Made by a program: the position numbers and the translations under genes
Notes under the pieces: model-generated
The model's input: only the letters and a program-made list of their open reading frames with translations
Database searches by the model: none
What the model was told of the DNA's origin: nothing
DNA from: Mesorhabditis belari
Lineage: Eukaryota; Nematoda; Chromadorea; Rhabditida; Rhabditidae
Assembly (NCBI GenBank): GCA_958450365.1
Contig: CAUEEP010000904.1
Span: 434,001 to 498,000, forward strand
Reading direction: 5' to 3'
DNA length: 64,000 nt
In this document: positions 1 to 11,522 of the stretch, piece after piece
Layout: each line of letters begins with the position of its first letter
Position numbering within the stretch: the first letter of the stretch is position 1

Positions 1-312
1 TTAATAGTTAACCAAATAGTTCTCGATTCGAGTATAAAGGCTGGCTTAAAAGAATGAACTCTGAATAGGCCAAAGCGATCAAAATCTTAGCAAACTCTAA
101 GCGATTCCCTTTGCAAAGTGGCTCCCTTCTTAGCAAACTCAAGCAAAGTAATTTAAGCAAAGGATTCCCTTTGCAAAGTAATCCCCCATCAAAATCTTAG
201 CAAAGTGATTCCCTTTCTTTTCGCAGAATTTCTTTGTTACTGATTTGACTTAGTTATTCTTATAAATCAAACTTTTAGACTTTATTATACAAATAATTTA
301 TGCATGATAGAA
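1..312. repeat. Short degenerate repeats, no gene seen
   Basis: AT-rich flank downstream of the DHFYT-repeat gene. Between about 60 and 230 the motif 'agcaaagtgattcccttt' recurs in shuffled forms (caaagtgg, caaagtaatt, aaaatcttagcaaa), so this is a small degenerate tandem array. No coding potential is seen on either strand. Confidence 0.5.
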
Positions 313-2384
313 CTAGCAATGACTGTTCGTTGACCAGACATAGCATTGAATTCCCTCGTATTGATAATCGTGCAAATTGAGAAGAACCCACTCCTTCTCA
401 GCCTCGCTATTTGTGTAGAAATGGTCTGAAAAGTAGAATCAACTGATTCATAGCTACAGTACTGGACAATGAAATATCATATTTGAAAAACGATCGTCAC
501 TTTCGCGCGCGCTGAAATGCGTCAAAAATACGGTATTTCTAAAAATTGATATTACCATTGTGTAGCCCTTGAAAAGAACTTTCAGAAAATGTATAACACT
601 AACAGCTTAAACTCAAAGACAAGGAAGTTACAGACGTTCAAACGTGACGATCGTTTTTCAAATATGATATTTCATTGTCCAGTACTGTAGGCTAAACTAT
701 GTGCTTGATATCTATGTGAAAATTGAACCTTTAGACCATGTATAACTGTAAACTATAGTTTTTCTATTTAAGTCAACAAATTCTAATTAATTTTGAACGT
801 GAATAACTCTTTAAATTGGTCTTCTATATACAGGATAACCCAAAAGTTCGGAGCCACCTTGTTTTTCAGCGAAATTCAGCTTTTAAGCAAACAAAAAACG
901 ATCCAATGCTGAATATTCTTATAAAATTTTGTAATTATAGCCAGTTCATGTTAAATTTAAGGCTTTGCAAGCAAATATCAAGTCTTTTAATTGTCAATAT
1001 ATTGCTAGAATCAACCAAAATGCTTGGTCCCTTGAATTTCTTTCAAAAACCAGCAGAATTCTCGGAAATTTCTAATTAAACGTGGTCAATCAAAAGGAAT
1101 TCTATTTTTTCAAATCTTTCTAGACAATTGGCAAAATTTCAGATTGATGGAAGCTGAAACGCAAAACTTATAGCTCTAAAAAGTTGCCGAGTCGTAATCG
1201 GATTTCAAGTTTGTAATTATAGCCAGTTTATGTTAAATGTAAGGCTTTACAAGCAAAGATCAAGTCTTTTAAGTTTTCAGTGTTGTTTCGCTTAAGAAGT
1301 AGGTTTGTTTGCTTGATAAGAGGGTTCTGTTTTTGCGGGAAAATGTCTCTAGACTTCTCTAGACTAGAAATTTCATCTAGATTTTGAATTTCTTTTTTGT
1401 TTACCTCGTGATTTGCCATTCCAGAAGCGGTAGAGTGGCAATAAACCACAACCGGATGCCGGCATACAATACCCGGTGATCCCCTCGAGATTATAATGAT
1501 AATCGTTCTGAGCTTTCACCATCTCTGATTGGCTTGTCGTGTAGAAATGATCGCCTAAATTAGAAAATGAACTTGGCCTGGGTGTTTCTAATTTTTTCGG
1601 TCCAGCTTGAAAAAATTATGGATACTGGTATTGCTACTTGTGAATGATAAATCCAGCTTTGCTTTGTATAGCTTTGCTTGTCTTACAATCAAAAAAGCTA
1701 AACCTTGATGAAAATTCAACCCAAACCAATTTTGTTGTCTAATAAAAGTGGTGAATCTGTATAAGCTTGCAAGTTTCAATAGAGCGCTAAAAACTGTGAA
1801 AGTGTCACTTACTCGCTGAACTCGACCACATTCGATAGAGCGGCACGATGCCCGGACAATCACATGCGCCTGACGTTCCGAGGAAACCCATGCTGCCTGA
1901 AGAGAGCTTTCATTTGCTTAACCTGATTTTCAAACTTTCAATCGAATAGCCCAAGCTGACGGCATTTTGTTGCTCATCGGGATTATTTGTGTAGAAGTGA
2001 TCGGCGCTTTTTCCGTTCCACGAGCGAAGAAGAGGTGTCAGAGGGACTGAAATGTTGATTTTTTGGACTAAACTAGCCTAAGCTTACCAGTCACAATACC
2101 TTATCAAGACTAAAAGTCAAAAATTTGTCGTAATTTGTGGGAAAGAGAGCTTGAGCTTTATTACCTCTTTCTACAAAAAGAACAAAACTGATCTATGAAT
2201 CAAACTGGTTTATTCTGATGTTGCTAGGACAAGTCTACAACATAAAAGTCCCCGGTTTTCGCAAGAGAACGAATCTTTAGTTGAATGTATAAGTGTTTGT
2301 ATTATACTTACCCTCGTGACATTTGACGGTCGTTGTCGTCGTTGTAGTGGTGGTGGTAGTAGTAGTAGTTGTTGTTGTTGTTGG

Positions 2385-2423
<39 letters not shown>

Positions 2424-2562
2424 CTAAATAGCTGATACTTTTTTATATCTGAAAGCTTCTTCTTACGGTTGTTGTAGTGGTTGTGGTGATTGGCCTAGTC
2501 GTGGCTGTCGTGGTTGTTGTTGGAGCTGTGGTAGTTGATGGACACTCTAAAGAGTCAGCGAA
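313..2562 (-). CDS. Secreted Thr-rich protein with DHFYT (DUF5648-type) repeats, 5' end missing
   Basis: Model: complement(join(313..425,1405..1554,1813..1896,1936..2046,2312..2423,2467..2562)). All joins after the first exon keep phase and have GT/AG borders. The first supported exon starts FADSLECPSTTT, followed by long Thr runs encoded by ACN repeats (2341-2423). Then come repeated units: 'PLLRSWNGKSADHFYTNNP', 'VPLYRMWSSSASDHFYTTS', 'LLPLYRFWNGKSRDHFYTN', each followed by a GY..EGI-like stretch and paired Cys. This is the DUF5648-type repeat, usually found in secreted proteins; its function is unknown to me. The protein ends in CYVWSTNSHC and a TAG at 313. A start codon and signal peptide should lie upstream (2.6-2.9 kb), but I could not fix a phase-consistent exon. 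The 979-bp last intron (426-1404) holds a Tc1-type MITE and a larger repeat; the other introns are 39-265 nt. Confidence 0.8.
455..689. mobile_element. Tc1-type MITE, copy 1
   Basis: Begins TACAGTACTGGACAATG and ends with its reverse complement; the inverted arms are about 45 bp. The outer TA is the usual Tc1/mariner target duplication. There is no coding capacity. It lies in the last intron of the DHFYT-repeat gene. Other copies are at 28104-28336 and 28809-29044. Confidence 0.8.
690..1109. repeat. Dispersed repeat attached to the MITE
   Basis: This stretch is nearly identical to 28337-28750, including 'aggataacccaaaagttcgg' near 831. So the repeat unit is the MITE plus about 420 bp of right flank. 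A third, partial piece (the 'ttatagccagttcatgtt' segment) recurs at 1214-1280. Confidence 0.7.
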
Positions 2563-2906
2563 CTAGAAAGTTCCGTTTAAGTTTAAGTTAGATTAGTTTA
2601 AGATAGTATTGTCATTTGGTACGCTTAAGATTCGAAATCAGAATTACAGAAAGTTCTAATGTGGCTTACACGCACAAACTAGAGAGCTACAGGCCGATAA
2701 GCTACAGTTTATCAAAGAGGATGACAATGATAGCGGTGTGAACACAGAGTTTCTCGTAAATTGAAATTCTAATTCTATATAACGCGGAGAGAGATTGAGG
2801 GCCGGATGCTGTACGATTGTGTGTGGACAAAATGAATACTCAAACCATTCAAAGCTGAAAGAAGCAAAAAAAGTCAAGGTCCAGACTCGAACCCTAGACT
2901 TCTTGC

Positions 2907-3115
2907 TTCAGATCCAAGCCTTCATATCCAAGCCTTCATATCCAAGCCTTCATATCCAAGCCTTCATATCCAAGCCTTCATATCCAAGCCTTCATATCCA
3001 AGCCTTCATATCCAAGCCTTCATATCCAAGCCTTCATATCCAAGCCTTCATATCCAAGCCTTCATATCCAAGCCTTCATATCCAAGCCTTCATATCTAAA
3101 CCTTCATATCCAGGC
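2907..3115. repeat. 14-bp minisatellite
   Basis: Unit tatccaagccttca repeated about 14 times with almost no divergence; the last units mutate (tatctaaaccttca, tatccagg). A 14-bp period shifts frame each unit, yet all three frames stay open here, giving a spurious plus-strand ORF of FISKPSYPSLHIQA repeats. I do not call it a gene. Confidence 0.9.
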
Positions 3116-4226
3116 ATCTTTCCCTCTCTGGTAATTCAACTTATAAACTCAGAGTCTGTTTTTGCGATTCCATACAAAACTTTGAGCGCTTTTGAACTTT
3201 TGACAGAGTGCTGCATTGCAAAAACCGAAAACAGATTCGGAATCAGCAAAAAATTCTACGAATGGCCTATGGCTCAGGTCATTTAACCACCACACCCTGT
3301 TTACATTTCCTTGTTAGTATCAAGAAACATACTGCTACTCGTATCTCTACATCCATTCACATCCACGAGCACGAAGGAATGAGCCAAGAGTGGCAAGCAA
3401 ATAAACACCTCAATCAAGTGTTTCATAATAAATAAATGCTAATCAAAATGATTTAGAGACAACCTTTTCCAGCTGTATAAATAATGACCAAAGCTTACGT
3501 AAACAGGGTCAAACTTTTTACGAAAGTTTTGCAAATTAGGATAAACGCTGAAAACAGTACAGTGGAGAAAAAGTAGATAAGAATAAGAGACCTGTCTCCC
3601 AACTTTGAAAGTCATAAAAACAAACAATTCCAGCCACTAATCTCATAGTCAGGTCAGACATATACAACTGATAAAAACTATCCGTGTTTCAAGACTTTTC
3701 GAAGAATTCGGAACGTCATTTTCAGATTTTTTTTTCAGAAAGAGACTGAGAGCTAATAATGAGTCGGCCTATTTTCAAACTGATAACTAAAACTAAAACT
3801 CTAACTGATTAATAGTACAATAAATGTGTAGGTCAGAGGTAGAAATGTCCTGAGATCCTGCAGGGGATTTCAGGGATTTCAGGGATACCCAGAGGAGATT
3901 TCTCATTCACGACAATGAACTTTTTCCATCAACTTTTTATTTTTGGAAGTTTTGTCAACAAGTTTTTGTTGGCATTGAGGCTTTCAATTGAGATAAGATA
4001 TTTGTTTGGTTTTGTTTGATTTGCTACTAATGGTTTTATGATCCTCATTAGACTTCATAGTTCCTTTCAGGTAAACAAATCTCTTCTCTCAATTGAAAGC
4101 CTCAATGAAAGCCTCAATTTCAGGTAATATGTCAAAAATTTGGCTCGTCCTTTGCTAAATTCAATCCTAGAAAAATCGAATTTCTATTTGTAGAGCGATA
4201 GCCACAAGAAAACCACAAACCCTTTT
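3116..4226. other. Intergenic DNA, no gene recognised
   Basis: Contains a dispersed repeat at about 3205-3280 (aacagattcggaatcagc) also present at 47135-47155, a short triple 'ggatttcaggg' run near 3860, and a small inverted pair (caattgagataag/ctcaattgaaag) at 3973-4110. The 4170-4210 stretch (aaaatcgaatttctat) is shared with the foldback element at 23620. No credible exons. Confidence 0.5.
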
Positions 4227-4766
4227 TATTAGGTTGGTGAATTGAAAACTGCCGGACTTTAAACTAAAATTTATTCAACATGAAACCATCAATTCATTCC
4301 AAATAATTTCCATTATTGTTGACGACTTCTGCCCATTTTACAGGCAATTTGCGGATTCCTCTTTCGTAGTAGGATTTTGGTTTGTGTGTGAGACAAGTGT
4401 GAGACTCAAAAATGGAGGACTGGAGATGGAGACTGGAGATCCCAGTTTGAGCACTTTCTTCAAAAGAAACCCATTTTGGTGTCAATAGAAAAGTTGTAGA
4501 GCATCAAAAATTAGGCTTATAGCCAAATTTCCAAAAAGATACACTTAGTAGTTTCGCTTAAAATGCAAGTTTTGTTGCAAGTTTTGTGAAAATTGGTAAA
4601 TTTGGCATTTCTTGAAAACCTGTTTTTGAATCGTTCTGAAAATTTGGATATAAGCTTCATTTTTGATTCTCTACAACTTTTCCATTGACACCAAAATGGG
4701 TTTCTTTGAAGAAAGTGCTCAAACTGTCACATATGACAATAGCCCGCAGTTTTCAATTCACCAATA
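4227..4766 (-). mobile_element. Mariner deletion derivative, copy 1
   Basis: Flanked by TA with terminal inverted repeats ttaggttggtgaattg / caattcaccaata. It retains only the last ~30 codons of a mariner transposase on the minus strand (..RGIRKLPVKWAEVVNNNGNYLE, a W..V...G.Y tail). The catalytic region is deleted. A close copy in opposite orientation is at 9673-10218. Confidence 0.8.
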
Positions 4767-5472
4767 GATATAATTATTCAGTACTACCCTGTTATAAATT
4801 CCCATTTCAATTGACCTAACCATTTTGGATTTTTAATCTATTGCTTTATCTACTTGATGCATATGTTTATCTAATCTACGCTTGGTTCAAAACCTTGGTC
4901 TAAAAACATATCCTGAAGCTAAACACATGATTTTAAAGTCGATTTTAAAGTAGATTTTAAAGTCTAAATTGGGTTCACAAAATTTATGGGATTTATTATG
5001 GGATTTATAACAGGATAGTACCAGTTATTCTATAGTTTTTTTAATCTAAAATTGTCCTTGCTTTGTCGAAAGTTGTCGAAAAACCTTTCCCAAACATTCT
5101 AACGTTCAAAACAACAATGAAAACATTACCTTTCTTCTTTGTGTTAGGCGTTTTCTTTGGTCAAACCATAACGAAAATATTCGGTACTTGTCGGTTAAGC
5201 ATCCACACATTCATCATCTCAATTAAGCATCCCCATGCGAGTCTTTTCGGTTATGCATCCTCAAATTTGCATAAGCATTGGCACGGTACGGTATTTTCTT
5301 CAAAACAATTCATTCTTATTCTTTTCTATTGTATTACGGCATGTTCTCACTGCCGGCTACCGAATTTGATGCAATTAGATATTTCCAACGGTGTGAAATT
5401 CTGTCTTCGCCCAGATCGTATGCCAACAATCATATGATTTCGCTTTCACTCAACCAAAATCCTCGATGGCGC

Positions 5473-5640
5473 TGTGGAAAGGTAACGTCAGCAGCTGGTG
5501 TGGAAAGGCAACGGTCAGCAGTTGGTGTGGAAAGGCAACGGTCAGCAGTTGGTGTGGAGAGGCAACGTCAGCAGTTGGTGTGGAAAGGTAACGTCAGCAG
5601 CTGGTGTGGAAAGGCAACGGTCAGCAGTTGGTGTTGGCAG
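5473..5640. repeat. 26-27 bp tandem repeat inside Merlin element
   Basis: About six units of 'gtgtggaaaggcaacg gtcagcagttg' with small length variants. It lies between the left terminal repeat and the transposase remnant. Confidence 0.85.
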
Positions 5641-5670
5641 GCTTGAAAGATCGCGCCTCCCTTTTTTGAC

Positions 5671-6308
5671 GTCGTGACGGTTTATCTATAGCTGGTCGCA
5701 ACAATGGACTTCCATCGATTTTTGCAAGAAGGAATTGGAGATCAGCCAAAGCACCACCATTAAATCCAAAAATTATTTTCGCGAGATTTGTGTCGACTTT
5801 TTGTTTTCAAAAGATCAGCCACAGATTGGGGGCCCAAAAATAATAGTCGAAGTGGACGAATCCTTGTTTTCCAAGCGGAAAAACAACGTCTGACGAGTTT
5901 TGCCACAAGTCTGGACTTTCGGAGGAGTTTATCGCGAAACGAACCAGTCCTTTCTGACCGAACTCAACGATCGTTTAGCAAAGAGACTTCGCGAGATGAT
6001 AATCCACCATATGGAACCCGGAACAACTATCTACAGTGACTGCTGGAAGGGTTATTCAATCAAACACCTTGAAGAAGTAGGATTCACGCACTCGACGGCC
6101 AACCACAAGTTCCATTTTCTCAATCCTGACGATCCATCCATTCATACGCAAACTATCGAACGACTCTGAGGATCGACAATAAACAAAAAGCATCGAGGAA
6201 TGGCCAGACATTCTTTTCAAGTTATCTTGCCGAATCCATTGTGCGCCGAGAAGTTGGAGACGCACAATTCTTCGACTGGACGTTTCATCGGATCGCACTC
6301 ACCTGGCT
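5671..6308 (+). pseudogene. Merlin (ISXO2-like) transposase pseudogene
   Basis: The reading frame starts RFIYSWSQQWTSIDFCKKEL and continues through GGPKIIVEVDES (first acidic motif), WTFGGVYRET, PGTTIYSDCWKGY (second acidic motif) and HTQTIERL, all hallmarks of IS1016/Merlin DDE transposases. It is inactivated by an in-frame TGA at 5891-5893 (before RVLPQVWTFGG), a TGA at 6167-6169 where the family has Trp (ERLW), and a later frameshift, after which the frame reads SYLAESIVRREVGDAQFFDW. A start codon is not clear. Recent enough that most of the family signature is intact. Confidence 0.8.
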
Positions 6309-6859
6309 CCCAAAGAAAAATTGTTTACCGGGCTTTTTTGTAGGTTTATTCTTGCTTCAACTTTTTTTAAATCACAAAAATGTGGATGTATAACCAAGAT
6401 GTGAGGTTAATCCCTAACAAAGCTTAATCCAACAAAAGTTTGCAATGATTGCAATGATATGATTGGATATGCAAATTTGGGGGAGGCTTATCCGAGTTGA
6501 GCCTATGTGGATTTATAACCGACAAGTCTTCAATATTCGAAATGTCGGAGTGTAGAAATGTGGCGGGAGACACTCGTAACGCTTAAACGGAAACGAAACT
6601 CATCTTAGCGATCACACATCAATCAGGATTAATCACTTCATACTCATACTTTTGAAAGTAAGTGAGAAAAGAAAATTGTGAAAAAATCTTCTAATGAGTA
6701 CAGCGTACAAATAATGTGAAAATCCCTTGTTCTATGAGTTTTACAAGAGATTCCAATCAACCGATTCCCTTGGGATTTCTAGAACCTAAAGAGCAAAAAC
6801 TTCGCAAAACTAGACAAGGCAAGTATTCATCTGATTGATTGTGCTTATTTTTCCAAACA

Positions 6860-9800
6860 ATGGTTGAGATTCCGCTTCAGTTTTTTATCTATTTAATCTA
6901 CGGAATTCCGTCGGCTACCCTCAACTTACTAGTCATTATTTGCATTTTGAGAGACAAGAAATTGTTTGCGATTTCATTTTATCAAGTCTACGTGTATGTG
7001 CTACTTGTGGTGAGTTGTAAATTGTAAATTTGTAAATTTGAAATGTTAAATGGCTAATGAAAAATTTTCATGACTCAAAATAGGCTAAATAGGCTTTTCT
7101 AGCTAGTCTCTGTCGCCATAAGCTATAATAAACTAGTCTCTGTCATCAAGATAGGTTTATTAAGTGAACACTACATAGAACTGGAGGCAGACCGTTGCTA
7201 GGACAAGGTTTCATTAGATTAGATTAGCTAAGGGTAGGCCAGAATCATAATATTAATTTATTTACACAAATTATAATATTTGTTTATGAAATAAACACTT
7301 CTAAACAGCAAAAAGTCAGGATCGGAAATGAAGGAAGTGCTCACAAAATACGCTTTCAAGGGTGGAGATGAAAAATTGATTACCGTATTTTCTCTAATAG
7401 TAGTGCACCCAAGCGAGCCGAGTCGGCGACTATTTACGGCTTCCAAAGTTTTCCCAGAAGCTCAACACTCTAATCCCCCACTAGATCTCATCGTCAGCTA
7501 CATTTTCCGACCCCACATCAATAGGTTCTGATAAGCGGTTCTCGAGATTTCGAGGAATTTAGGCGACGCTCAGGATGCACTACTATTAGAGAAAATACGG
7601 TATAGATCATCAGAATCATCTAGAGATCATCTACAGGGTGGCAATTACCTGAACCAATATAATTTTAGTCTTAAAACCACCATTCGTTTTTAAATAAAAA
7701 TTTTAAAGGAGTACTCGGGCCTAAGGAGAGTCAGTGTTAAATTGGGCACCTGTTTTTCACGTCGTCTTAAGTCTGATTTTCACTTTTTTTAAAAATTATT
7801 CTTTTAGAATATAATGTTTTCTATTAAAAAACAAAAAAAATATTGAAGATTGCTGTTAAATTTGAGAAAATACATGCAAAAGAAAAGAATGCAAGTGCTA
7901 AAATGCAATTGAATACTTACTTATATACTTTTCGCCCAAATACCCACGTTTCAGGCTGTAAAATGCGTTTTTTTTCTTCATTTCTCGATTGGAAACCTTG
8001 TTTTTCATATAGAAAATAGTTGTAGAGACGACTAAAACGCATTGAATAATATATGAATGACCGCGATTCTTGAAAGTCTACTTCTAGGCCGGAGTACCCC
8101 CTTAAGTAACAATTTAATCTTTAACATCCATAAAATTAAAAAATTCTTTTCTTTTCAAAAAGATTCATTTCTTTTCTTTTCCGTGTAAAGTGACAAGAAA
8201 AACAATAAAAAAAGATCAAAATATTGCGTGCGCCGCGTTAGAACTATTAGAAAGCATGGGTCACCCCATGTCCGGGTAATTGCTCGCCACCCTGCAAAAT
8301 AGTAAACGCATTTAAAATCTAGTAAACACGAGTAGAAAAGAAACTTTTTAGAAAAAAGAAATTTGTTGCTAAGGTTTAAGGCAAGTTCGCCAGAAAGACG
8401 TTCGAGAAATCGGAATCAAAAAAAGTATGAGTCAGAGATTTTTGAGGAAGAGAAGAGAAAACATGATCAGCACTAGAGAAACGTGCAGAAAATCAATCAG
8501 AAAGAACTAGAAAATAGATTTATTGATAATAAATAAATAAAATAAACTGAATATTATATGATGCTTTGATTTCCAGTACCTAATTATCTATATCAACACG
8601 TATCCTGTGGTGAAACTCCGTGATATCCCCTCGATTGCCCAAATCTATGTGGGTATCGAGCAATGGTTTCCACCATTTCGTCTCATGTATTCATGGCAAT
8701 ACATTGCCTTTCATGCGCAACAATTAGTTTTAATAATGATGCATTTCAATCGATTCACAGCCATTCATTTTCCGATTTCACACGATTGGGTTAGTGAATT
8801 TCGAGTTTCGAGAACACTTTGGTCATTAAAAAAAGATCTGGAAACCATTTCATTCTTAGATCTGGAAACCATTTCATTTCCGCCATCATGATTTTTGTCT
8901 TCTGTTTTGGGATCAATTATGAAATCTTTTTACTAAACAATTACTTCGTTTTGATTAATGGCTTGGCAAGAACGAATCCGGATAATGCACTGGTTGTTTG
9001 AAATTAATGAAAAGAGTTTTGATCTTTGTTTTGTTTTGTCCTTTTGTTTGAACTGTTTTGTTCTTTGTTCACCCAGTCAAATATTAGTCTAAGACTCTAG
9101 GATAGTTGGATTACTGTGTTTTCTCGTAGATAATTTAACTTTTTGATAAAATGACATCAAAACTAACCTAATTCGCTTTCTACCAGTAAAATGGGCACAG
9201 TTTATCAAAAAAATGAAAACTATTTTGATTGATTTAGATGGCTTTATTGAATGATGATTTTTGTTTGAAATTGACTCATTACTGATCGGCCAACCCAAGA
9301 TATATATCTTGGAATCTCGTTTAGATTCCTGTACTTTCTAATTGGGCGATGACGAATCTGAGTCATGTCTATCCATTGGTGTCACTGGCGCTAAATGTGG
9401 GCACAATTGCGAAATTGCTGTATTTGCGATGGTTTGCAAAGGAGTGAGTCTGTCTTGTGCGTCTTATATCTTATCTTATATGTTAGATCTTTCAGCTAGC
9501 TTGAAATTGAGATTCTTCAGAGCAAATTCTAGATCCTGCCTTTATAAATATCAGTAGATAAGTGAACAGCAGATAAGCAAACAAAGAAAACGTGAAGAAA
9601 TTCAGTCCAAACCAAATAATGGTAATCCAGCTACAAATCTAAATAAAAGGCTCCCAAAATTTGAACGTGAACTATTGGGTTGGTGAATCGAAAACTGTCG
9701 GCTATTGTCATATGTGACAGTTTGAGCACTTTCTTCAAAAGAAACCCATTTTGGTGTCAATGGAAAAGTTGTAGAGAATCAAAAATCAAGCTTATATCCA

Positions 9801-10643
9801 AATTTTCAGAACGATTCAAAAACTGGTTTGCAAGAAATGCCAAATTTACGCATTTTCACAAAACTTGCAACAAAATTTGCATTTTAAGCGAAACTACTGA
9901 GTGTATCTTTTTGGAAATTTGGCTATAAGCCTAATTTTTGATTCTCTACAACTTTTCTATTGACACCAAAATGGGTTTCTTTTGAAGAAAGTGCTCAAAC
10001 TGGGATCTCCAGTCTCCATCTCCAGTCCTCCATTTTTGATTCTCACACTTGTCTCACACACAAACCAAAATCCTACTACGAAAGAGGAATCCGCAAATTG
10101 CCTGTAAAATGGGCAGAAGTCGTCAATAATAATGGAGATTATTTCGAATGAATTCATGGTTTTATGTTGAATAAATTTTAGTTCAAAGTCCTGCAGTTTT
10201 CAATTCACCAACCCAATATTTTCAGGCAATACAAAAATCGATCAGGCCAATCGATCGAGTTCAGCTTGTTGATGATCTGTCTGGTCAGCCTTTTGGGACA
10301 ATTCGGTCTCATGATTTATGCGGTAGGCGAGGAAAGAGAAAGACAAACTAAATGTTTCTTTCAGGATCACAAGGCAGAGATTCAAGCGAATATAGCAATG
10401 GCCACATTGATCGTAAGTCGAGAATAAAAATGGTAGTACCTTAGTGCAAAAATTGGTTGCAGCCGATAAAAAAAATTATATTTCTTTGTTAAAAAAATAT
10501 TCAATTTTCAGTTGAATCTTGTCTCTGATTGCTCGACTCTTTGCGAGGCTTATATCGGATTGGCAGTGAATGGCACGTTGAGAAAAGCTCTTTTCTCAAT
10601 GCTCTTTAAAAGAGCATCAGTTTCCCACCAAGAAATTCCCTAA
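6860..10643 (+). CDS. Seven-transmembrane chemoreceptor-type GPCR (srv-like), one junction unresolved
   Basis: Model: join(6860..7009,8577..8789,~8841..8994,9325..9443,10226..10322,10365..10412,10512..10643). TM1 (MVEIPLQFFIYLIYGIPS), TM2-3 with the DRY-equivalent HFNRFTAIHFPISHDW, TM4 (ISAIMIFVFCFGINYEIFLL), TM5 (NLSHVYPLVSLALNVG), TM6 (SLLMICLVSLLGQFGLMIY) and a tail NLVSDCSTLCEAYIGL..N..LRK match nematode serpentine receptors, most like class srv; such receptors usually sense chemicals in ciliated neurons. Start chosen at ATG 6860, because the frame upstream only offers TTG. Exons 4-7 join in phase (GAG across exon 4/5). Between TM3 and TM4 no GT/AG pair keeps frame, and a 24-bp direct duplication (agatctggaaacc..) sits exactly there (about 8834-8881), so the gene may be frameshifted. 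Introns 1 and 5 are loaded with transposons. Confidence 0.75.
7381..7602. mobile_element. MITE with TACCGTATTTTCTC ends, copy 1
   Basis: Starts taccgtattttctctaat and ends with the inverse (attagagaaaatacggta); 222 bp, TA at the ends. It lies in intron 1 of the 7TM gene. Inverted copies: about 18792-19021 and 19456-19677. Confidence 0.8.
7632..8296. mobile_element. Tc1-type MITE split by a second element
   Basis: The left end acagggtggcaattacctg and right end ggtaattgctcgccaccctg are inverted. The interior is interrupted by the TTAA element at 7703-8105; without it the element is about 260 bp. Confidence 0.65.
7703..8105. mobile_element. TTAA-flanked MITE (piggyBac-like ends)
   Basis: Bounded by TTAA on both sides with inverted ends aggagtactcgggcctaa / ttaggccggagtaccccc (reading inward). 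About 400 bp, non-coding. TTAA target duplication points to piggyBac-type mobilisation (inference). Nested inside the 7632-8296 MITE. Confidence 0.65.
9673..10218 (+). mobile_element. Mariner deletion derivative, copy 2
   Basis: TA-flanked, ends ttgggttggtgaatcg / caattcaccaaccca. Same structure as 4227-4766, opposite orientation; the transposase tail KLPVKWAEVVNNNGDYFE is on the plus strand. The right end lies 7 nt before the splice acceptor TTTTCAG of exon 5 of the 7TM gene. Confidence 0.85.
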
Positions 10644-10990
10644 TTTATTCCAATTATTAGTCCAAATTATTCCAATTCTTTCAAAAGGCGGTCCAATTCC
10701 ACCTCAGCTTCAAAAATAAAAAATTGATGTCACGTTGCCATTTTTAAACAGTGTTTTGTCTTTTAAACATTTTTAAACCGCTAATGTACTCATGAGTTTA
10801 AAAAAAATCGATTTCAAACCACTGTACAAGATACTAATGAATTTAATAACGAAGAGACAGTCATTTTCTGAAAAAAAGTTGTCCCGAGAGATTTCCTATT
10901 ACCAAGAAAACAGAAATAGCTCTAAATGTAGACTTGTATGGGATCAATGCACACGAAATGTCGATATCCTTTCAAAAGGCGCCTCTCAAC

Positions 10991-11522
10991 CTCATTTAAT
11001 AGTAAACCCATTTAATAGTAAACCCATTCAATAGTAAACCCATTTAATAGTAAACCCATTTAATAGTAAACCCATTTAAAAGTAAACCCATTTAATAGTA
11101 AACCCATCTAATAGTAAACCCATTTAATAGTAAACCCATTTAAAAGTAAACCCATTTAATAGTAAACCCATCTAATAGTAAACCCATTTAATAGTAAACC
11201 CATTTAATAGTAAACCCAATTAATAGTAAACCCATTTAAAAGTAAACCCATTTAATAGTAAACCCATTCAATAGTAAACCCCTTTAATAGTAAACCCATC
11301 TAATAGTAAACCCATTTAAAAGTAAACCCATTTAATAGTAAACCCATTTAATAGTAAACCCAATTAATAGTAAACCCATTTAATAGTAAACCCATTTAAT
11401 AGTAAACCCAATTAATAGTAAACCCATTCAATAGTAAACCCATTTAATAGTAAACCCATTCAATAGTAAACCCATTTAATAGTAAACCCAATTAATAGTA
11501 AACCCATTTAAAAGTAAACCCT
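10991..11522. repeat. 17-bp minisatellite
   Basis: About 31 units of taatagtaaacccattt with a few recurring variants (cattc, caatt, catct, aaagta). It is intergenic, right after the 7TM gene. Variants are interspersed, suggesting expansion by unequal exchange. Confidence 0.95.

Larger units (their letters stand above)
5183..6531 (+). mobile_element. Merlin-superfamily DNA transposon (complete ends, dead)
   Basis: The left end GGTACTTGTCGGTTA and right end TAACCGACAAGTCTTC are inverted; both are flanked by the same 7-mer aatattc (5176-5182 and 6532-6538), the expected size class of Merlin target duplications. Sub-terminal direct repeats of the type 'ggttaagcatccacac' occur on both sides. The element encodes an IS1016/ISXO2-like transposase (see pseudogene) and a 26-27 bp tandem array. 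Confidence 0.8.

Noticed and set aside
2341..2420. GTT/ACA triplet repeat as a mere microsatellite
   Set aside because: It is in frame with and joined in phase to DHFYT-repeat exons, so it is a coding Thr-rich linker.
2795..3286. 163-codon ORF with FISKPSYPSLHIQA repeats
   Set aside because: It is a translation of the 14-bp minisatellite; all frames are open there, flanking parts have no domain and no supporting splice sites.
5788..6039. 83-codon ORF overlapping the Merlin remnant
   Set aside because: Wrong frame; the frame with IVEVDES and WTFGG is the transposase.
10996..11522. CRISPR-like look of the 17-bp repeats
   Set aside because: Units are directly abutting with no spacers, and the genome is clearly a nematode.
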